A DNA stretch of 64,000 nt, from positions 1 through 64,000 of the forward strand of contig NZ_JAVIFX010000011.1 of assembly GCF_031157255.1 (NCBI RefSeq), written 5' to 3'. A program made the translations under genes and the position numbers. Below are positions 52,818 to 63,763 of this stretch, in pieces (position 1 is the first letter of the stretch; each line of letters opens with the position of its first letter). The notes under the pieces were generated by a model that saw only the letters and a list, made by a program, of their open reading frames with translations, was not told the origin of the DNA and ran no database searches. This stretch comes from Bradyrhizobium sp. LHD-71 (GTDB lineage Bacteria > Pseudomonadota > Alphaproteobacteria > Rhizobiales > Xanthobacteraceae).

Positions 52818-53639
52818 CTAGCGCGTTCCTGTCGTTTGCGGCGCGCCGGGGTGCGCGAGCAGGGCGCGCGTGGCTGCCGCGACGTCCGCCTGGCGCATCA
52901 AGCTCTCACCGACAAGGAACGTGGAAACGCCGACGCGCGCAAGCTGCGCGAGATCGGCCGGCGTAAAGATGCCGCTTTCGCCGACGGCAATACGATCTTT
53001 CGGAATCAGCGGCGCGAGTGCCTCGCTGGTTGCGAGCGTCGTCTCGAAGGTGCGCAGGTTGCGGTTGTTGACGCCGAGCAGCGGCGAGCGCAGCTTGCAC
53101 GCGCGTTCGAGCTCGGCGCGGTCATGCACTTCCAAAAGCACGTCCATACCGAGCGCGAGACTTGCGTCCTCGATGTCGCGGGCCGCCGCGTCGTCGAGCG
53201 CCGCCATGATGATCAGGATGCAGTCGGCGCCGTACGCGCGGGCCTCCATCACCTGATAGGTATCGTACATGAAATCCTTGCGCAGCACCGGTAGCGAGAC
53301 CGCTGCGCGCGCCGCCGTCAGATAGTCGAGGCTGCCCTGAAATGAGGGCCCGTCGGTCAGGACCGACAGGCACGTGGCGCCTCCAGCTTCGTAGGCGCGT
53401 GCGAGCTCCGGCGGATCGAAGTCTGAGCGGATCAGGCCCTTCGATGGCGAGGCCTTCTTGATTTCAGCGATCAGCGCGTAATCGCCGCGCGCTAGCACGT
53501 TGCGGATCGCGTCGGCGAAACCGCGCGGGGCGGGTGCCGCGCTGACCGCGGCCTCGAGCTCGATCAAAGGGCGCGCACGCTTGGCGCTCGCGATCTCTTC
53601 GCGCTTATAGGTTTCGATTTTCGTCAGGATATCGGCCAT
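52818..53639 (-). CDS. trpC: indole-3-glycerol phosphate synthase
   Basis: Fourth step of tryptophan synthesis, closing the indole ring. The product is 273 residues, a TIM barrel, monofunctional (not fused to TrpF). Visible are [16 protein letters not shown] with the catalytic Lys, [24 protein letters not shown] and [11 protein letters not shown] chose the start MADILTKIE; an upstream in-frame ATG would add 12 unmatched residues. Confidence 0.95.
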   Translation of the reverse strand: MADILTKIETYKREEIASAKRARPLIELEAAVSAAPAPRGFADAIRNVLARGDYALIAEIKKASPSKGLIRSDFDPPELARAYEAGGATCLSVLTDGPSFQGSLDYLTAARAAVSLPVLRKDFMYDTYQVMEARAYGADCILIIMAALDDAAARDIEDASLALGMDVLLEVHDRAELERACKLRSPLLGVNNRNLRTFETTLATSEALAPLIPKDRIAVGESGIFTPADLAQLARVGVSTFLVGESLMRQADVAAATRALLAHPGAPQTTGTR

Positions 53640-53655
53640 CGCTCTTAAAGCTATG

Positions 53656-54669
53656 TCACGTGTTTGAGACCGCAACGAGGCGACTCAGGCGATCGAGCGC
53701 CGCGCCGCTGTCGAGCGACTTGGCGCCGAGCGCGACGCCTTCCTTGAGGTCTTTCGCCTTGCCGGCGACCACGAAGGCTGCAGCAGCGTTCAGCAGCGCG
53801 ACATCGCGAAAGGCGCCCGTCTTGCCCTCAAGTACGCCGCGCAAGGCGACAGCATTCGCTGCCGCATCGCCGCCCTTCAGCGCACCGCCGTTCGCGCGCG
53901 AAAGCCCGGCGTCTTCCGGCGTGACCTCGAAGCTGCGGATGTGGCCGTTCTCAAGCGCGCAGACCGCGGTCGGCCCGGTCAGCGTGATCTCGTCAAGGCC
54001 GTCAGAGCCGTGCACCACCCAGATCGACTGGGCGCCGAGATTCTTCAGGACTTCCGCGAGCGGCTGCACCCACTGGCGTGAGAAGACGCCGACCATCTGC
54101 CGTGTCACGCCCGCCGGGTTCGACAACGGTCCGAGCAGATTGAAGATCGTACGGGTGGCAAGTTCGACGCGGGTCGGGCCGACATTGCGCATCGCGGGAT
54201 GATGCGCCGGCGCGAACATGAAGCCGATGCCGGCCTCGCGGATGCAGAGGCCGACCTCCTCAGGCGTGAGTTCTATCTTGACCCCAAGCGCGGCGAGCAC
54301 GTCGGCGGCGCCGGATCTCGACGAGAGCGCACGGTTGCCGTGCTTCGCGACCGGCACGCCCGCGCCCGCGACGACGAAGGAGGCGCAGGTCGAAACGTTC
54401 ACCGATCCGGAGCCGTCGCCGCCGGTGCCGACGATGTCGATCGCATCGGCCGGCGCCGAGACCGTCAACATCCGCGCACGCATAGCCGATACCGCGCCGG
54501 TGATTTCCTCGACGGTCTCGCCGCGCACACGCAGCGCCATCAGCAGGCCGCCCATCTGCGATGGGGTGGCTTCACCGGACATCATTCGATCGAAGGCGAT
54601 GGCGGCCTCCTGCCGCGTCAGTGCCGCTCCGGTCGCGACCTTGCCGATCAGTGCTTTCAGATCATCCAT
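53656..54669 (-). CDS. trpD: anthranilate phosphoribosyltransferase
   Basis: Transfers phosphoribose from PRPP to anthranilate. The product is 337 residues, monofunctional. PRPP-binding [34 protein letters not shown] and the RNVGPTR anthranilate site are visible. I chose the start [10 protein letters not shown]. No trpG lies upstream, consistent with a fused trpEG elsewhere, as known in related genomes. Confidence 0.95.
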   Translation of the reverse strand: MDDLKALIGKVATGAALTRQEAAIAFDRMMSGEATPSQMGGLLMALRVRGETVEEITGAVSAMRARMLTVSAPADAIDIVGTGGDGSGSVNVSTCASFVVAGAGVPVAKHGNRALSSRSGAADVLAALGVKIELTPEEVGLCIREAGIGFMFAPAHHPAMRNVGPTRVELATRTIFNLLGPLSNPAGVTRQMVGVFSRQWVQPLAEVLKNLGAQSIWVVHGSDGLDEITLTGPTAVCALENGHIRSFEVTPEDAGLSRANGGALKGGDAAANAVALRGVLEGKTGAFRDVALLNAAAAFVVAGKAKDLKEGVALGAKSLDSGAALDRLSRLVAVSNT

Positions 54670-54772
54670 TGCGCCCAGACCCAAACCCAACCTCTTTCAG
54701 GCAGCGCCCAATGCCGCCCTGACGGGTCATAAAGCATGTTCCGGCGGAGAGGAAAACCGCCGCACTGGAAGA

Positions 54773-56695
54773 TCAGTTCGCCGCCTGTGCGCCGGTGGCC
54801 TGCGCCAGCGCGGCCTCGTTCACCTGCGTGCCGAAATCCCGCTCAAGTCTCTGAACGAACTGGTTCACCTGTTCCTCAGCTTGCGTGCGCTGGACATTGT
54901 CGCGCAGCGCCTTGATCTCGGCAGAGGTAAGGTCGACCTTCGGCTCGACGATATCGGTGACGACATAGACAACGCGCTGTCCCGCCTGCGCGCCGTCGGA
55001 CTGTCCGGCGTCGCCCTTGTTGGCGGCAAAAACGGCTTCGACGCCATTGGCGCTCATGCCTGGAACATTCGCTCCGCGTTTGAAGGAGGCGGCGGTCTCG
55101 ACCTTGAGGCCGGCGGCCTGGGCCAGCTCGGCGAGCTTGCGTCCCTTCTGGAGCTGCTCAACCATCTCGTCGCTCTTGGCGCGCAGCCGCTTCTCGATCT
55201 CGTTGTCGCGCCAGCGGGCAATGACCCGATCCTTCACTTCGTCGAGCGTGCGGTCGCGCGACGGCGTGACGTTAAGGACATCGTACCAGACATAGCCGGA
55301 GTCGCTTGGGCCGCGATTGATCTGCAGCGGATCGTTGTCGGAGCCGACGTCGGCAGTGAATACCGGCGTCACGATATCCAGAGTCGGCGGCAGGCCGGGG
55401 ACCGGTTTGCCGTCCGGTGCACGTCCCGAGCGGTCCATCGCTTCGATGGTCGTGACCGGCAAGCCGACCTTCTTTGCTGCCTCGATCACGCTGGCGCCGC
55501 CGCCGCGCTCGTCTTCCATCTTGTTGTAAACATCGCGCACGGTGGCGCGGGCGCGCTCAAGTGCGATTTCGTTCTTGATCGACTGTGCCACCTTGTCGAA
55601 CGACGCGGCGACGCCGGTCTCGATCTTCGTGACCTTCGTCAGCACCACGCCGAAGCGGCCGACGACGGGCTGACTGATCTCGTTTTCAGGAAGCGCGAAT
55701 GCGGCCTCCGCCACTGCGGGATCAAGGATGCCGGACTTTGTCACCGTGCCGAGATCGTAATCGCTCGTCGAAAGCCCGCGTTCCTTGGCCAGTTGCTCGA
55801 ACGACGTGCCGCTGGTCAGCTTGGCACGGGCGGCATTTGCTTCCTCGGCGGTCGGAAACACCATCTGCAGCACATGGCGCTTTTCGGCGGTTTCGTATTT
55901 CGCCTTGCTCGCCTCGAAAACCTTGCGCGCCTCATCGTCCGAGACCTCGGTCCATTTGGCCTGGTCCTGCGGCGTCAGCACCACCACGGCGACTTTCCGG
56001 AATTCCGGCGCGCGGAAGAGCGCCTTGCGTTCGTCGAAGTAGCTTGCGAGCGCTTCGGGCGAGGGCTCGCCGACATTACCCGCCTGTGCGGGGCCAAGCT
56101 GCACGTAGTCGATCGAGCGCAGTTCGTCCCGGTAGCGGAGCAGGGCGTCCAGCAGCGCCTTCGGCGGCTCGACTCCGCTGCTGATGGTCGTTGCAATCTG
56201 CCGTCGCACAGAGAGCTTGCGCTGCTCGGCAATGTAACGCTGCTCGTTGTAGCCAACCTGGCGGATGAGCTGCGCAAACCGCTGCGGATCGAATTTGCCG
56301 TTCACGCCTGCGAAGGTCGGGTCGCTGTGAATGAGCCGGACGATCTCCGCGTCCGATTGGCCGAGGCCCATGCGGCGCGCCGCCTCGTCCATCACCGAAT
56401 CGGCAAGCCACTGCTGCAGCACCTGCTGATCGAGACCGAATGCGCGCGCCTGCGCGGACGACATCGGCCGGCCGATCTGCCGGCCGATCATCTGCAGCCG
56501 CTCGTTATAGAGCTGCCGGAACTGATCGATCGATATTTCGGAATCGCCGACCTTGGCGACCGTGGACTGGCCAAATCCCCTGAAAACGTCGGCAACGCCC
56601 CAGATGGCGAAGGAGAAAATGAGAACGCCCATCACGGAGGCCATGATGGTTTTGCCAAGCCAGCCCGATGAGGCCGTGCGAATTCCTCGAAGCAT
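54773..56695 (-). CDS. ppiD: PpiD/SurA-like periplasmic chaperone-isomerase
   Basis: Inner-membrane-anchored periplasmic folding factor. The product is 640 residues: one N-terminal membrane segment (about 14-36), a SurA-like helical N-domain (about 45-210), a parvulin-type PPIase domain (about 270-360; RHVLQMVFPTAEEANAA through GRFGVVLTKV), and a C-terminal helical part. The PPIase active-site residues look degenerate by eye, as in many PpiD proteins, so chaperone activity may dominate. It lies upstream of trpD and divergent from tpiA. Confidence 0.88.
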   Translation of the reverse strand: MLRGIRTASSGWLGKTIMASVMGVLIFSFAIWGVADVFRGFGQSTVAKVGDSEISIDQFRQLYNERLQMIGRQIGRPMSSAQARAFGLDQQVLQQWLADSVMDEAARRMGLGQSDAEIVRLIHSDPTFAGVNGKFDPQRFAQLIRQVGYNEQRYIAEQRKLSVRRQIATTISSGVEPPKALLDALLRYRDELRSIDYVQLGPAQAGNVGEPSPEALASYFDERKALFRAPEFRKVAVVVLTPQDQAKWTEVSDDEARKVFEASKAKYETAEKRHVLQMVFPTAEEANAARAKLTSGTSFEQLAKERGLSTSDYDLGTVTKSGILDPAVAEAAFALPENEISQPVVGRFGVVLTKVTKIETGVAASFDKVAQSIKNEIALERARATVRDVYNKMEDERGGGASVIEAAKKVGLPVTTIEAMDRSGRAPDGKPVPGLPPTLDIVTPVFTADVGSDNDPLQINRGPSDSGYVWYDVLNVTPSRDRTLDEVKDRVIARWRDNEIEKRLRAKSDEMVEQLQKGRKLAELAQAAGLKVETAASFKRGANVPGMSANGVEAVFAANKGDAGQSDGAQAGQRVVYVVTDIVEPKVDLTSAEIKALRDNVQRTQAEEQVNQFVQRLERDFGTQVNEAALAQATGAQAAN

Positions 56696-56734
56696 TAGAT
56701 CCAGTCGTCTGATGGAGTGAAAGCGACGCCCTAT

Positions 56735-56744
56735 GCGATATCGC
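56735..56744. promoter_or_regulatory. GCGATATCGC palindrome in the ppiD-tpiA divergent region
   Basis: A perfect 10-base palindrome 40 bases upstream of the ppiD start. The 203-base divergent region (56696-56898) otherwise shows no clear promoter or RNA gene. Confidence 0.25.
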
Positions 56745-56898
56745 TATGATTGATCTGCATAATAAAGATGCCTTGCGCCAGCCGCAACCAGGGGCAAAAC
56801 GCCGCTGGCGCCACCTCGGTGTTGTGTTGGGGACACTGGCGGATTCGAGCCCTCTCTGGTACGGCCGAATTACCAATAGTTAACGGGACCGACAAAGC

Positions 56899-57657
56899 AT
56901 GGCCGGACGCAAGAGCCGCCCGCTGATCGCGGGCAACTGGAAAATGAACGGGTTGGCGGCCTCGGCCGCCGAATTGCAGGCAATCATCGCAGCCTCGGAA
57001 CCGCTCGCCGCCAAGGCCGATCTGTTGATCTGCCCGCCGGCAACACTTGTCCAGGCGTTTGCAACCCGCGCACGGGGCTCCGTCGTCGCGGTCGGCGGGC
57101 AGGACTGCCACCCGGCCGTTTCAGGTGCGCATACCGGCGACATTTCCGCCGAGATGCTGAAGGACGCCGGCGCCTGGTTCGTCATCGTCGGCCATTCGGA
57201 GCGGCGTGCCGACCATGGCGAGACAGATTCGCAGGTGAACGCGAAGACCGAAGCAGCGTGGCGCGCGGGCCTCACGGCGATCGTCTGCGTTGGCGAAACG
57301 CGCGCCGAACGGGACAGCGGCAAGACGCTGGAAGTCGTTGGCCGCCAGCTTGCGGGGTCAGTGCCGGACGGGGCAACGACAGAGAACCTCGTGATCGCCT
57401 ACGAGCCGGTCTGGGCGATCGGCACCGGACTGACACCGACCGTCAAGGACGTGGAACAAGTCCATGGTTTCATTCGCGAAAAGCTGACGGCGCGGTTCCC
57501 GGCCGAGGGAGCCGCCATTCGCATCCTCTATGGCGGATCGGTTAAGCCCTCGAATGCTGCCGAACTGCTCTCGATTGCCAATGTCAACGGCGCGCTGATC
57601 GGAGGCGCCAGCCTGAGGGCCGCGGATTTCCTTGCGATAGCTGCGGCTTGTCCCTAA
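56899..57657 (+). CDS. tpiA: triosephosphate isomerase
   Basis: Interconverts dihydroxyacetone phosphate and glyceraldehyde-3-phosphate. The product is 252 residues. The active-site Lys is in GNWKMNG, His in VGHSERR, Glu in [11 protein letters not shown], and the phosphate loop in [11 protein letters not shown]. The tpiA-secG-pyrG order is common in alphaproteobacteria. Confidence 0.96.
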   Translation: MAGRKSRPLIAGNWKMNGLAASAAELQAIIAASEPLAAKADLLICPPATLVQAFATRARGSVVAVGGQDCHPAVSGAHTGDISAEMLKDAGAWFVIVGHSERRADHGETDSQVNAKTEAAWRAGLTAIVCVGETRAERDSGKTLEVVGRQLAGSVPDGATTENLVIAYEPVWAIGTGLTPTVKDVEQVHGFIREKLTARFPAEGAAIRILYGGSVKPSNAAELLSIANVNGALIGGASLRAADFLAIAAACP

Positions 57658-57673
57658 ATCGGCACGAGCGCGG

Positions 57674-57695
57674 CGGGGTGGCAATCGCAACCCCG
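57674..57695 (+). other. hairpin after tpiA
   Basis: CGGGGTGGC (57674-57682) pairs with GCAACCCCG (57687-57695) with one mismatch around an AATC loop. It starts 17 bases after the tpiA stop. No T-run, so a weak terminator or 3'-end stabiliser. Confidence 0.45.
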
Positions 57696-57786
57696 ATCGT
57701 GTAGAGACCGCGCAAATTTAAATCGTCAGTGGTCAAAGAAAGCCGTTGCGCGCGGCGGCCATGAGGCCTTGCGCCGGACAGGATCG

Positions 57787-58191
57787 ATGCAAACCGTCAT
57801 TATCGTCATCCATCTCATGATCGTCGCCGCGTTGATCGGCGTCGTGCTGCTGCAACGCTCCGAAGGCGGCGGCCTCGGCATGGGGTCAGGCGGTGGGAGC
57901 GGGTTCATGACCGGGCGCGGCACCGCAAATCTGTTGACGCGCACCACAGCATTTCTCGCCGTCGGCTTCTTCCTCACCAGTCTTTTTCTGTCGTGGCTCG
58001 CCGGTCTCGACCGAAAACCCACATCGATTTTGGATACGACGACGCCGGCCGCGCCCCAGAGCCAGCCCGGCTCGCCGGCGCCGCCGCTCAGCAGTGGCGG
58101 TTCGGGCGGCGTGCTCGACGCGCTGCGTCAGCAGGAACAGCAGCAGAAGCAGGCGCCGTCTGGTGGTCCACAGGTTCCGCAGTCGCAATAG
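57787..58191 (+). CDS. secG: preprotein translocase subunit SecG
   Basis: Auxiliary membrane subunit of the SecYEG channel. The product is 134 residues with two membrane segments (about 2-22 and 53-73) around the conserved VVLLQRSEGGGLGMGSGGG loop. The Pro/Ser/Gln-rich C-terminal tail of about 55 residues is longer than in E. coli and probably disordered. I chose ATG 57787 (MQTVIIVIH). Confidence 0.93.
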   Translation: MQTVIIVIHLMIVAALIGVVLLQRSEGGGLGMGSGGGSGFMTGRGTANLLTRTTAFLAVGFFLTSLFLSWLAGLDRKPTSILDTTTPAAPQSQPGSPAPPLSSGGSGGVLDALRQQEQQQKQAPSGGPQVPQSQ

Positions 58192-58292
58192 CACAGCCGC
58201 CTTGCAACGCCCGTGCGGCGGGATTATGTGAGCCGCATATGAGCGGCGGCGCGCAACCGCTTGAATTTCCTTAGAGCTTTCACTGTCACGAA

Positions 58293-58314
58293 CAGGATCG
58301 GTGAATTGATCCTG
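58293..58314 (+). other. hairpin in the pyrG leader
   Basis: CAGGATC (58293-58299) pairs with GATCCTG (58308-58314) across an eight-base loop, 54 bases before the pyrG start. Possible leader structure; nothing shows that it regulates. Confidence 0.35.
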
Positions 58315-58356
58315 AAACCCGCGTTTGGCTTTTGCGAATCGCGCTGGAGGGGTTAA

Positions 58357-60000
<1,644 letters not shown>

Positions 60001-60209
60001 GGCCGGGCGTCCGCAGGCTCCCTGAACGACAGCGATCCGCAGCAGATGGCACACGTAGGCATGCCACTTGGCCTCGGGCCGGTTTGCCGCCGTCACCCAT
60101 GGGTCTCGCTTGATTGTCGCGGCATGCAGCTATTCCCTGCGAGCACATTGCGGCGGCGGTTACCTCCGTGTCACAGTCGGCATCCGAACCAAAGCCGTCG
60201 GGAGGGAAC

Positions 60210-60536
60210 ATGATCTACGAAATGCGTGTCTATGAGGCTGTGCCGGGCCGACTTCCCGACATCATCAAGCGCTTCGAGACCAAGACGATCGCCATCTGGG
60301 AAAAGCATGGCATCAAGCAGGCCGGCTTCTTCACGACGATGGTTGGCGAGCACAGCCAGCACCTGACGTACTTCCTAGCCTGGGAGTCGCTTGCCGAGCG
60401 CGAAAAGAAGTGGGGCGCGTTCATGGTTGATCCGGAGTGGCTCACGGCACGTGCGGAGACCGAGAAGAATGGTCCGATCGTCGCGCGCGTCAGCAACCAG
60501 ATGCTCGCTCCGACCGCGTTCTCGGCCGTAAAGTAA
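60210..60536 (+). CDS. NIPSNAP family protein
   Basis: A 108-residue ferredoxin-like-fold protein of unknown biochemical role. The NIPSNAP pattern is clear: MIYEMRVYEAVPGRLPDI, FETKTIAIWEKHGIKQAGFF and FLAWESLAEREKKWGAF. I chose ATG 60210, five bases after GGAGGG. The 209-base gap after pyrG probably contains its promoter. It may share a transcript with the following VOC gene. Confidence 0.88.
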   Translation: MIYEMRVYEAVPGRLPDIIKRFETKTIAIWEKHGIKQAGFFTTMVGEHSQHLTYFLAWESLAEREKKWGAFMVDPEWLTARAETEKNGPIVARVSNQMLAPTAFSAVK

Positions 60537-60558
60537 TCGAGCGTTTCGCAAGATTGAA

Positions 60559-61440
60559 ATGTCGCGCGGTCTCGATCATATCGTTCATGCCGTGCGCGAT
60601 CTTGACACGGCGGCAGATTTCTACCGCCGCGCAGGCTTCACGGTCGGCGCGCGCAACCGCCATCCGTGGGGTACGCACAATCATATCGTTCAGCTTGCCG
60701 GCTTCTTCATCGAGATCCTCAATGTCGCCGAGCCGCACCTGTTGGATCGCGACGACGAGCATCGGGACCTCGCGCGCTTGTTCGGCGTATTCAACCGTGA
60801 CGCGATCGCCCGGGGCGACGGATTCTCCACGCTGATCCTTGAAAGCAAGGCGATCGCCGCGGACGTTTCGGCCCTTGCAAGTGCAGGTATCGGCTGTTCC
60901 GGCGAACTGCGGTTTTCGCGGCAAGCAACGCAAGCCGATGGCTCGAACGTGACCGTGGGCTTTTCGCTTGGCTTCGCAAGCGACGAGACCTCGCCGCATG
61001 CGGCCTTTGCGGTGATGCAGCAGCACAATCCGGGAGTTTTCTGGAATGAAAAATTCCAGTCACACACAAACGGGGCGCGTGCCGTTCTCGGTGCCGTACT
61101 GATCGCGGACAACCCGACCGATCATCACGTCTTCCTTTCGGCCTTTACTGGCGAGCGGGAATTGCACTCGACCTCTGCCGGCATTGCCGCACGGACGCCG
61201 CGTGGCGATGTCGAAATCATCGAACCGGTGGCTTTCCGCGACCGTTTCGGTGTGACTCTTTCGGTCGATGGTGAGGGAATGACGCTGGCAGGCTTGCGCA
61301 TCGGCGTCGCCGGGCAAGAGGCGCTGGAAGCGTGCGCGCGCGACAACGGCGTCGCGCTGTATCGGCATCTGAACGCGCTCGTCACGGGACCGGCTACGGC
61401 GCTCGGCGCAACCCTGATATTCGAGCCGATTGAGGCGTGA
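60559..61440 (+). CDS. VOC-family (glyoxalase-like) protein
   Basis: A 293-residue protein with a vicinal-oxygen-chelate fold. The N-terminal module begins with [24 protein letters not shown] (metal His) and a second module covers the C-terminal half. It resembles the glyoxalase-like 'Glyoxalase_3' group of unknown substrate. It lies 22 bases after the NIPSNAP gene and 61 bases before kdsA. Confidence 0.82.
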   Translation: MSRGLDHIVHAVRDLDTAADFYRRAGFTVGARNRHPWGTHNHIVQLAGFFIEILNVAEPHLLDRDDEHRDLARLFGVFNRDAIARGDGFSTLILESKAIAADVSALASAGIGCSGELRFSRQATQADGSNVTVGFSLGFASDETSPHAAFAVMQQHNPGVFWNEKFQSHTNGARAVLGAVLIADNPTDHHVFLSAFTGERELHSTSAGIAARTPRGDVEIIEPVAFRDRFGVTLSVDGEGMTLAGLRIGVAGQEALEACARDNGVALYRHLNALVTGPATALGATLIFEPIEA

Positions 61441-61501
61441 TCGAGGGTTGATCGGTCGCGTGTCGCCCGGCATGGTCGGGCGAACCTTTAAGGACAGCTA
61501 C

Positions 61502-62344
61502 GTGACCCAAACGACTTCCGCCGCGTCCGTCGTGACCGCGGGTTCTGTCAAGTTCGGTAATGCGCTGCCGCTTGCGGTCATCGCCGGTCCCTGCGCGCTC
61601 GAGAGCCGCGCCCATGCGTTCGAAATGGCAACGGCGCTGAAGGAGATTGCGACCCGACTTGGGATCGGTCTCGTCTACAAGACATCGTTCGACAAGGCGA
61701 ACCGCACCAGTGCGAGCGGCGTGCGCGGCATCGGATTGAAGCAGGCGCTGCCGATCTTCGCCGATATTCGACAGGACCTCGGCCTGCCGGTCCTGACCGA
61801 CGTGCATGAACGGGATCAATGTGCGCCAACCGCAGAGGTCGTCGACATCCTTCAGATTCCGGCTTTCCTGTCCCGCCAGACCGATCTGCTGGTGGCGGCG
61901 GCGCGCACCGGCAAGATCGTCAACGTCAAGAAGGGACAATTCCTCGCGCCCTGGGACATGAAGAATGTCGTCGCCAAGCTGACCGGCACCGGCAATCCGA
62001 ATGTGCTGGTCACCGAGCGCGGTGCGTCGTTCGGCTACAACACGCTGGTTTCCGATATGCGCGCACTGCCGATCCTTGCACGGTCGACCGGTGCGCCGGT
62101 GATCTTCGACGCAACCCATTCGGTGCAGCAGCCGGGCGGGCAGGGCACCTCTTCGGGCGGCGAACGGGAGTTCGTTCCGGTGCTGGCGCGCGCTGCCGTC
62201 GCTGTCGGCGTCGCCGGCGTCTTCATCGAGACGCACCAGGATCCAGATCGGGCGCCGTCCGACGGGCCGAACATGGTGCCGCTGAAGGAGTTCGAGGGCC
62301 TTCTGCGGACACTGATCGCGTTCGACAAACTCGCTAAGACATAG
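61502..62344 (+). CDS. kdsA: 3-deoxy-8-phosphooctulonate synthase (Kdo-8-P synthase)
   Basis: Condenses PEP and arabinose-5-phosphate to Kdo-8-phosphate for the LPS inner core. The product is 280 residues. Visible are [64 protein letters not shown] and [13 protein letters not shown] chose GTG 61502 because AAGGA ends seven bases before it and the length fits. An ATG at 61472 would add ten residues with a poorer ribosome-binding site. Confidence 0.93.
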   Translation: MTQTTSAASVVTAGSVKFGNALPLAVIAGPCALESRAHAFEMATALKEIATRLGIGLVYKTSFDKANRTSASGVRGIGLKQALPIFADIRQDLGLPVLTDVHERDQCAPTAEVVDILQIPAFLSRQTDLLVAAARTGKIVNVKKGQFLAPWDMKNVVAKLTGTGNPNVLVTERGASFGYNTLVSDMRALPILARSTGAPVIFDATHSVQQPGGQGTSSGGEREFVPVLARAAVAVGVAGVFIETHQDPDRAPSDGPNMVPLKEFEGLLRTLIAFDKLAKT

Positions 62345-62384
62345 AAACGAACCGCGCGGCCTCGAGCGGCGGCGAACGCGGCAA

Positions 62385-63554
62385 ATGCAGTATCTGCTTC
62401 CCATCATTTCCATGGCGACGTTTGCGGGCTCGCTCTCGGTGCGCGCGATGGACCCAGTGCTGCCGCAGGTCGCGACCGACCTCATGGTGACCATCCAGAT
62501 AGCTGCCACGGCGGCGTCCGCATTTGCCATTACCTTCGCGCTGGTCCAGCCAGCACTCGGCATCATCGCCGACATGTTCGGCAAGCCGAAACTCATCGTC
62601 ATCTGCCTGATGCTGCTCGGCGCCTCGAACATCGCAGGCGCGTTCTCGACATCCTTCGACGTGCTGCTGATCACCCGCATCCTGTCGGGCGTGGGCGGCG
62701 GTGGCGTATTTCCGATTACGCTCAGTCTCGTCGGAGATCTCTTTCCGCTGCGAGAGCGCCAGGTGGCGATGAGCCAGGTGTTGGCCGGCGCAATGGCCGG
62801 CAACCTGCTGGGTGCCAGCCTGTCCGGCGTCATTGGTGATTTCATAGGCTGGCGCGGCGTGCTGATCGCGATCGGTCTTCTGGTGCTCGGGGCATCCGTG
62901 GCAGTCGGCTGGGGCTTTCGCCACCAGATGCGCATGCCCCGCAAGCGCACGAACTTCACCGCGATGGCGCGAAACTATCGCGATGTCTTCGCGCACCCGC
63001 ATGCACGCGTTTGCTATGCCGCGGTATTCATCGAAGGGAGCTGCGTGCTCGGCCTGTTTCCGTTTGTTGCCGCCTTTCTCGCCGATCTCGGCGAACCGCG
63101 CCTGTCGATCGCAGGTATCGTGATCGCCGGCTTCGCTGTCGGCGGGCTGATCTATACGAGCAGCGTGTCGCGCTTGTTGCCCCGGCTCGGAGAAAAGGGC
63201 CTGATGATCGGCGGCGGGGCGCTGGTGGCCTCGCAGCTCGTGGTCATCGCGCTCGGTCCGCCGTGGCAGTGGCAACTCGCAAGTTTTCTGGCGATGGGCT
63301 GTGGCTTCTACATGATCCACGGCTCGCTGCAGACCTTTGCGTCCGAGATCTCCGTCGACGCCCGTGGCACGGCCGTAGCCCTGCATGCATTTTTCTTCTA
63401 CCTCGGACAGACGGCGGGGCCGATCGCCTACGGCTATGGGATCTCACAGTTCGGCAAGGTTCCGACCGTGCTGTTTGCGGCCGTGGTCATGCTTTTGCTC
63501 GGAATTGTGTGCTCCCGACTGTTGAAGCACCGGCATTCTCAAATCGTGCAGTAG
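62385..63554 (+). CDS. MFS transporter
   Basis: Major facilitator of 389 residues with about 12 membrane segments by eye. The loop 2-3 motif A-like sequence is GIIADMFGKPKLIVICL, and ILSGVGGGGVFPITLSLVGDLFP fits the DHA1-type drug/metabolite group. The substrate is unknown. The gene starts 40 bases after kdsA without a strong Shine-Dalgarno. A close paralogue follows at 63764, so this is a tandem pair. Confidence 0.85.
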   Translation: MQYLLPIISMATFAGSLSVRAMDPVLPQVATDLMVTIQIAATAASAFAITFALVQPALGIIADMFGKPKLIVICLMLLGASNIAGAFSTSFDVLLITRILSGVGGGGVFPITLSLVGDLFPLRERQVAMSQVLAGAMAGNLLGASLSGVIGDFIGWRGVLIAIGLLVLGASVAVGWGFRHQMRMPRKRTNFTAMARNYRDVFAHPHARVCYAAVFIEGSCVLGLFPFVAAFLADLGEPRLSIAGIVIAGFAVGGLIYTSSVSRLLPRLGEKGLMIGGGALVASQLVVIALGPPWQWQLASFLAMGCGFYMIHGSLQTFASEISVDARGTAVALHAFFFYLGQTAGPIAYGYGISQFGKVPTVLFAAVVMLLLGIVCSRLLKHRHSQIVQ

Positions 63555-63644
63555 ACGTGAAGACGCGCGTTCTGCTCGTGATCGGTTGCAGGGCGAGGGG
63601 CTGGATTTTCCTTTAGTTCATTCCAACGCTTTTTGCCGCAGCGG

Positions 63645-63665
63645 CATGACCATTGGTCATTGGTC
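63645..63665. promoter_or_regulatory. possible operator between the tandem MFS genes
   Basis: ATGACCA and TGGTCAT (63646-63652 and 63654-63660) form a perfect 7-base inverted repeat around one T, and ATTGGTC is repeated directly (63652-63658, 63659-63665). Such a site in front of a transporter gene often binds a TetR- or MarR-type repressor. No regulator gene is visible nearby. Confidence 0.35.
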
Positions 63666-63763
63666 GGAGCTCGCAGCACCTGCTACGCCAGCCTTGCACA
63701 GACGATCTCACACCAAACACTTAGCGCTCAACGTTCCGCCGAATGGCACCGCCGTCCCATGCC

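Noticed and set aside
54218-56671. 817-codon plus-strand open frame opposite ppiD
   Set aside because: Fully antisense to the PpiD-like gene. The long open run comes from codon bias, and it lacks a ribosome-binding site and domains.
56820-56870. tRNA-like GGATTCGAGCCCTC near the ppiD-tpiA divergent region
   Set aside because: The TTCGA resembles a T-loop, but the flanking bases cannot form a T-stem, acceptor stem or anticodon arm, so it is chance.
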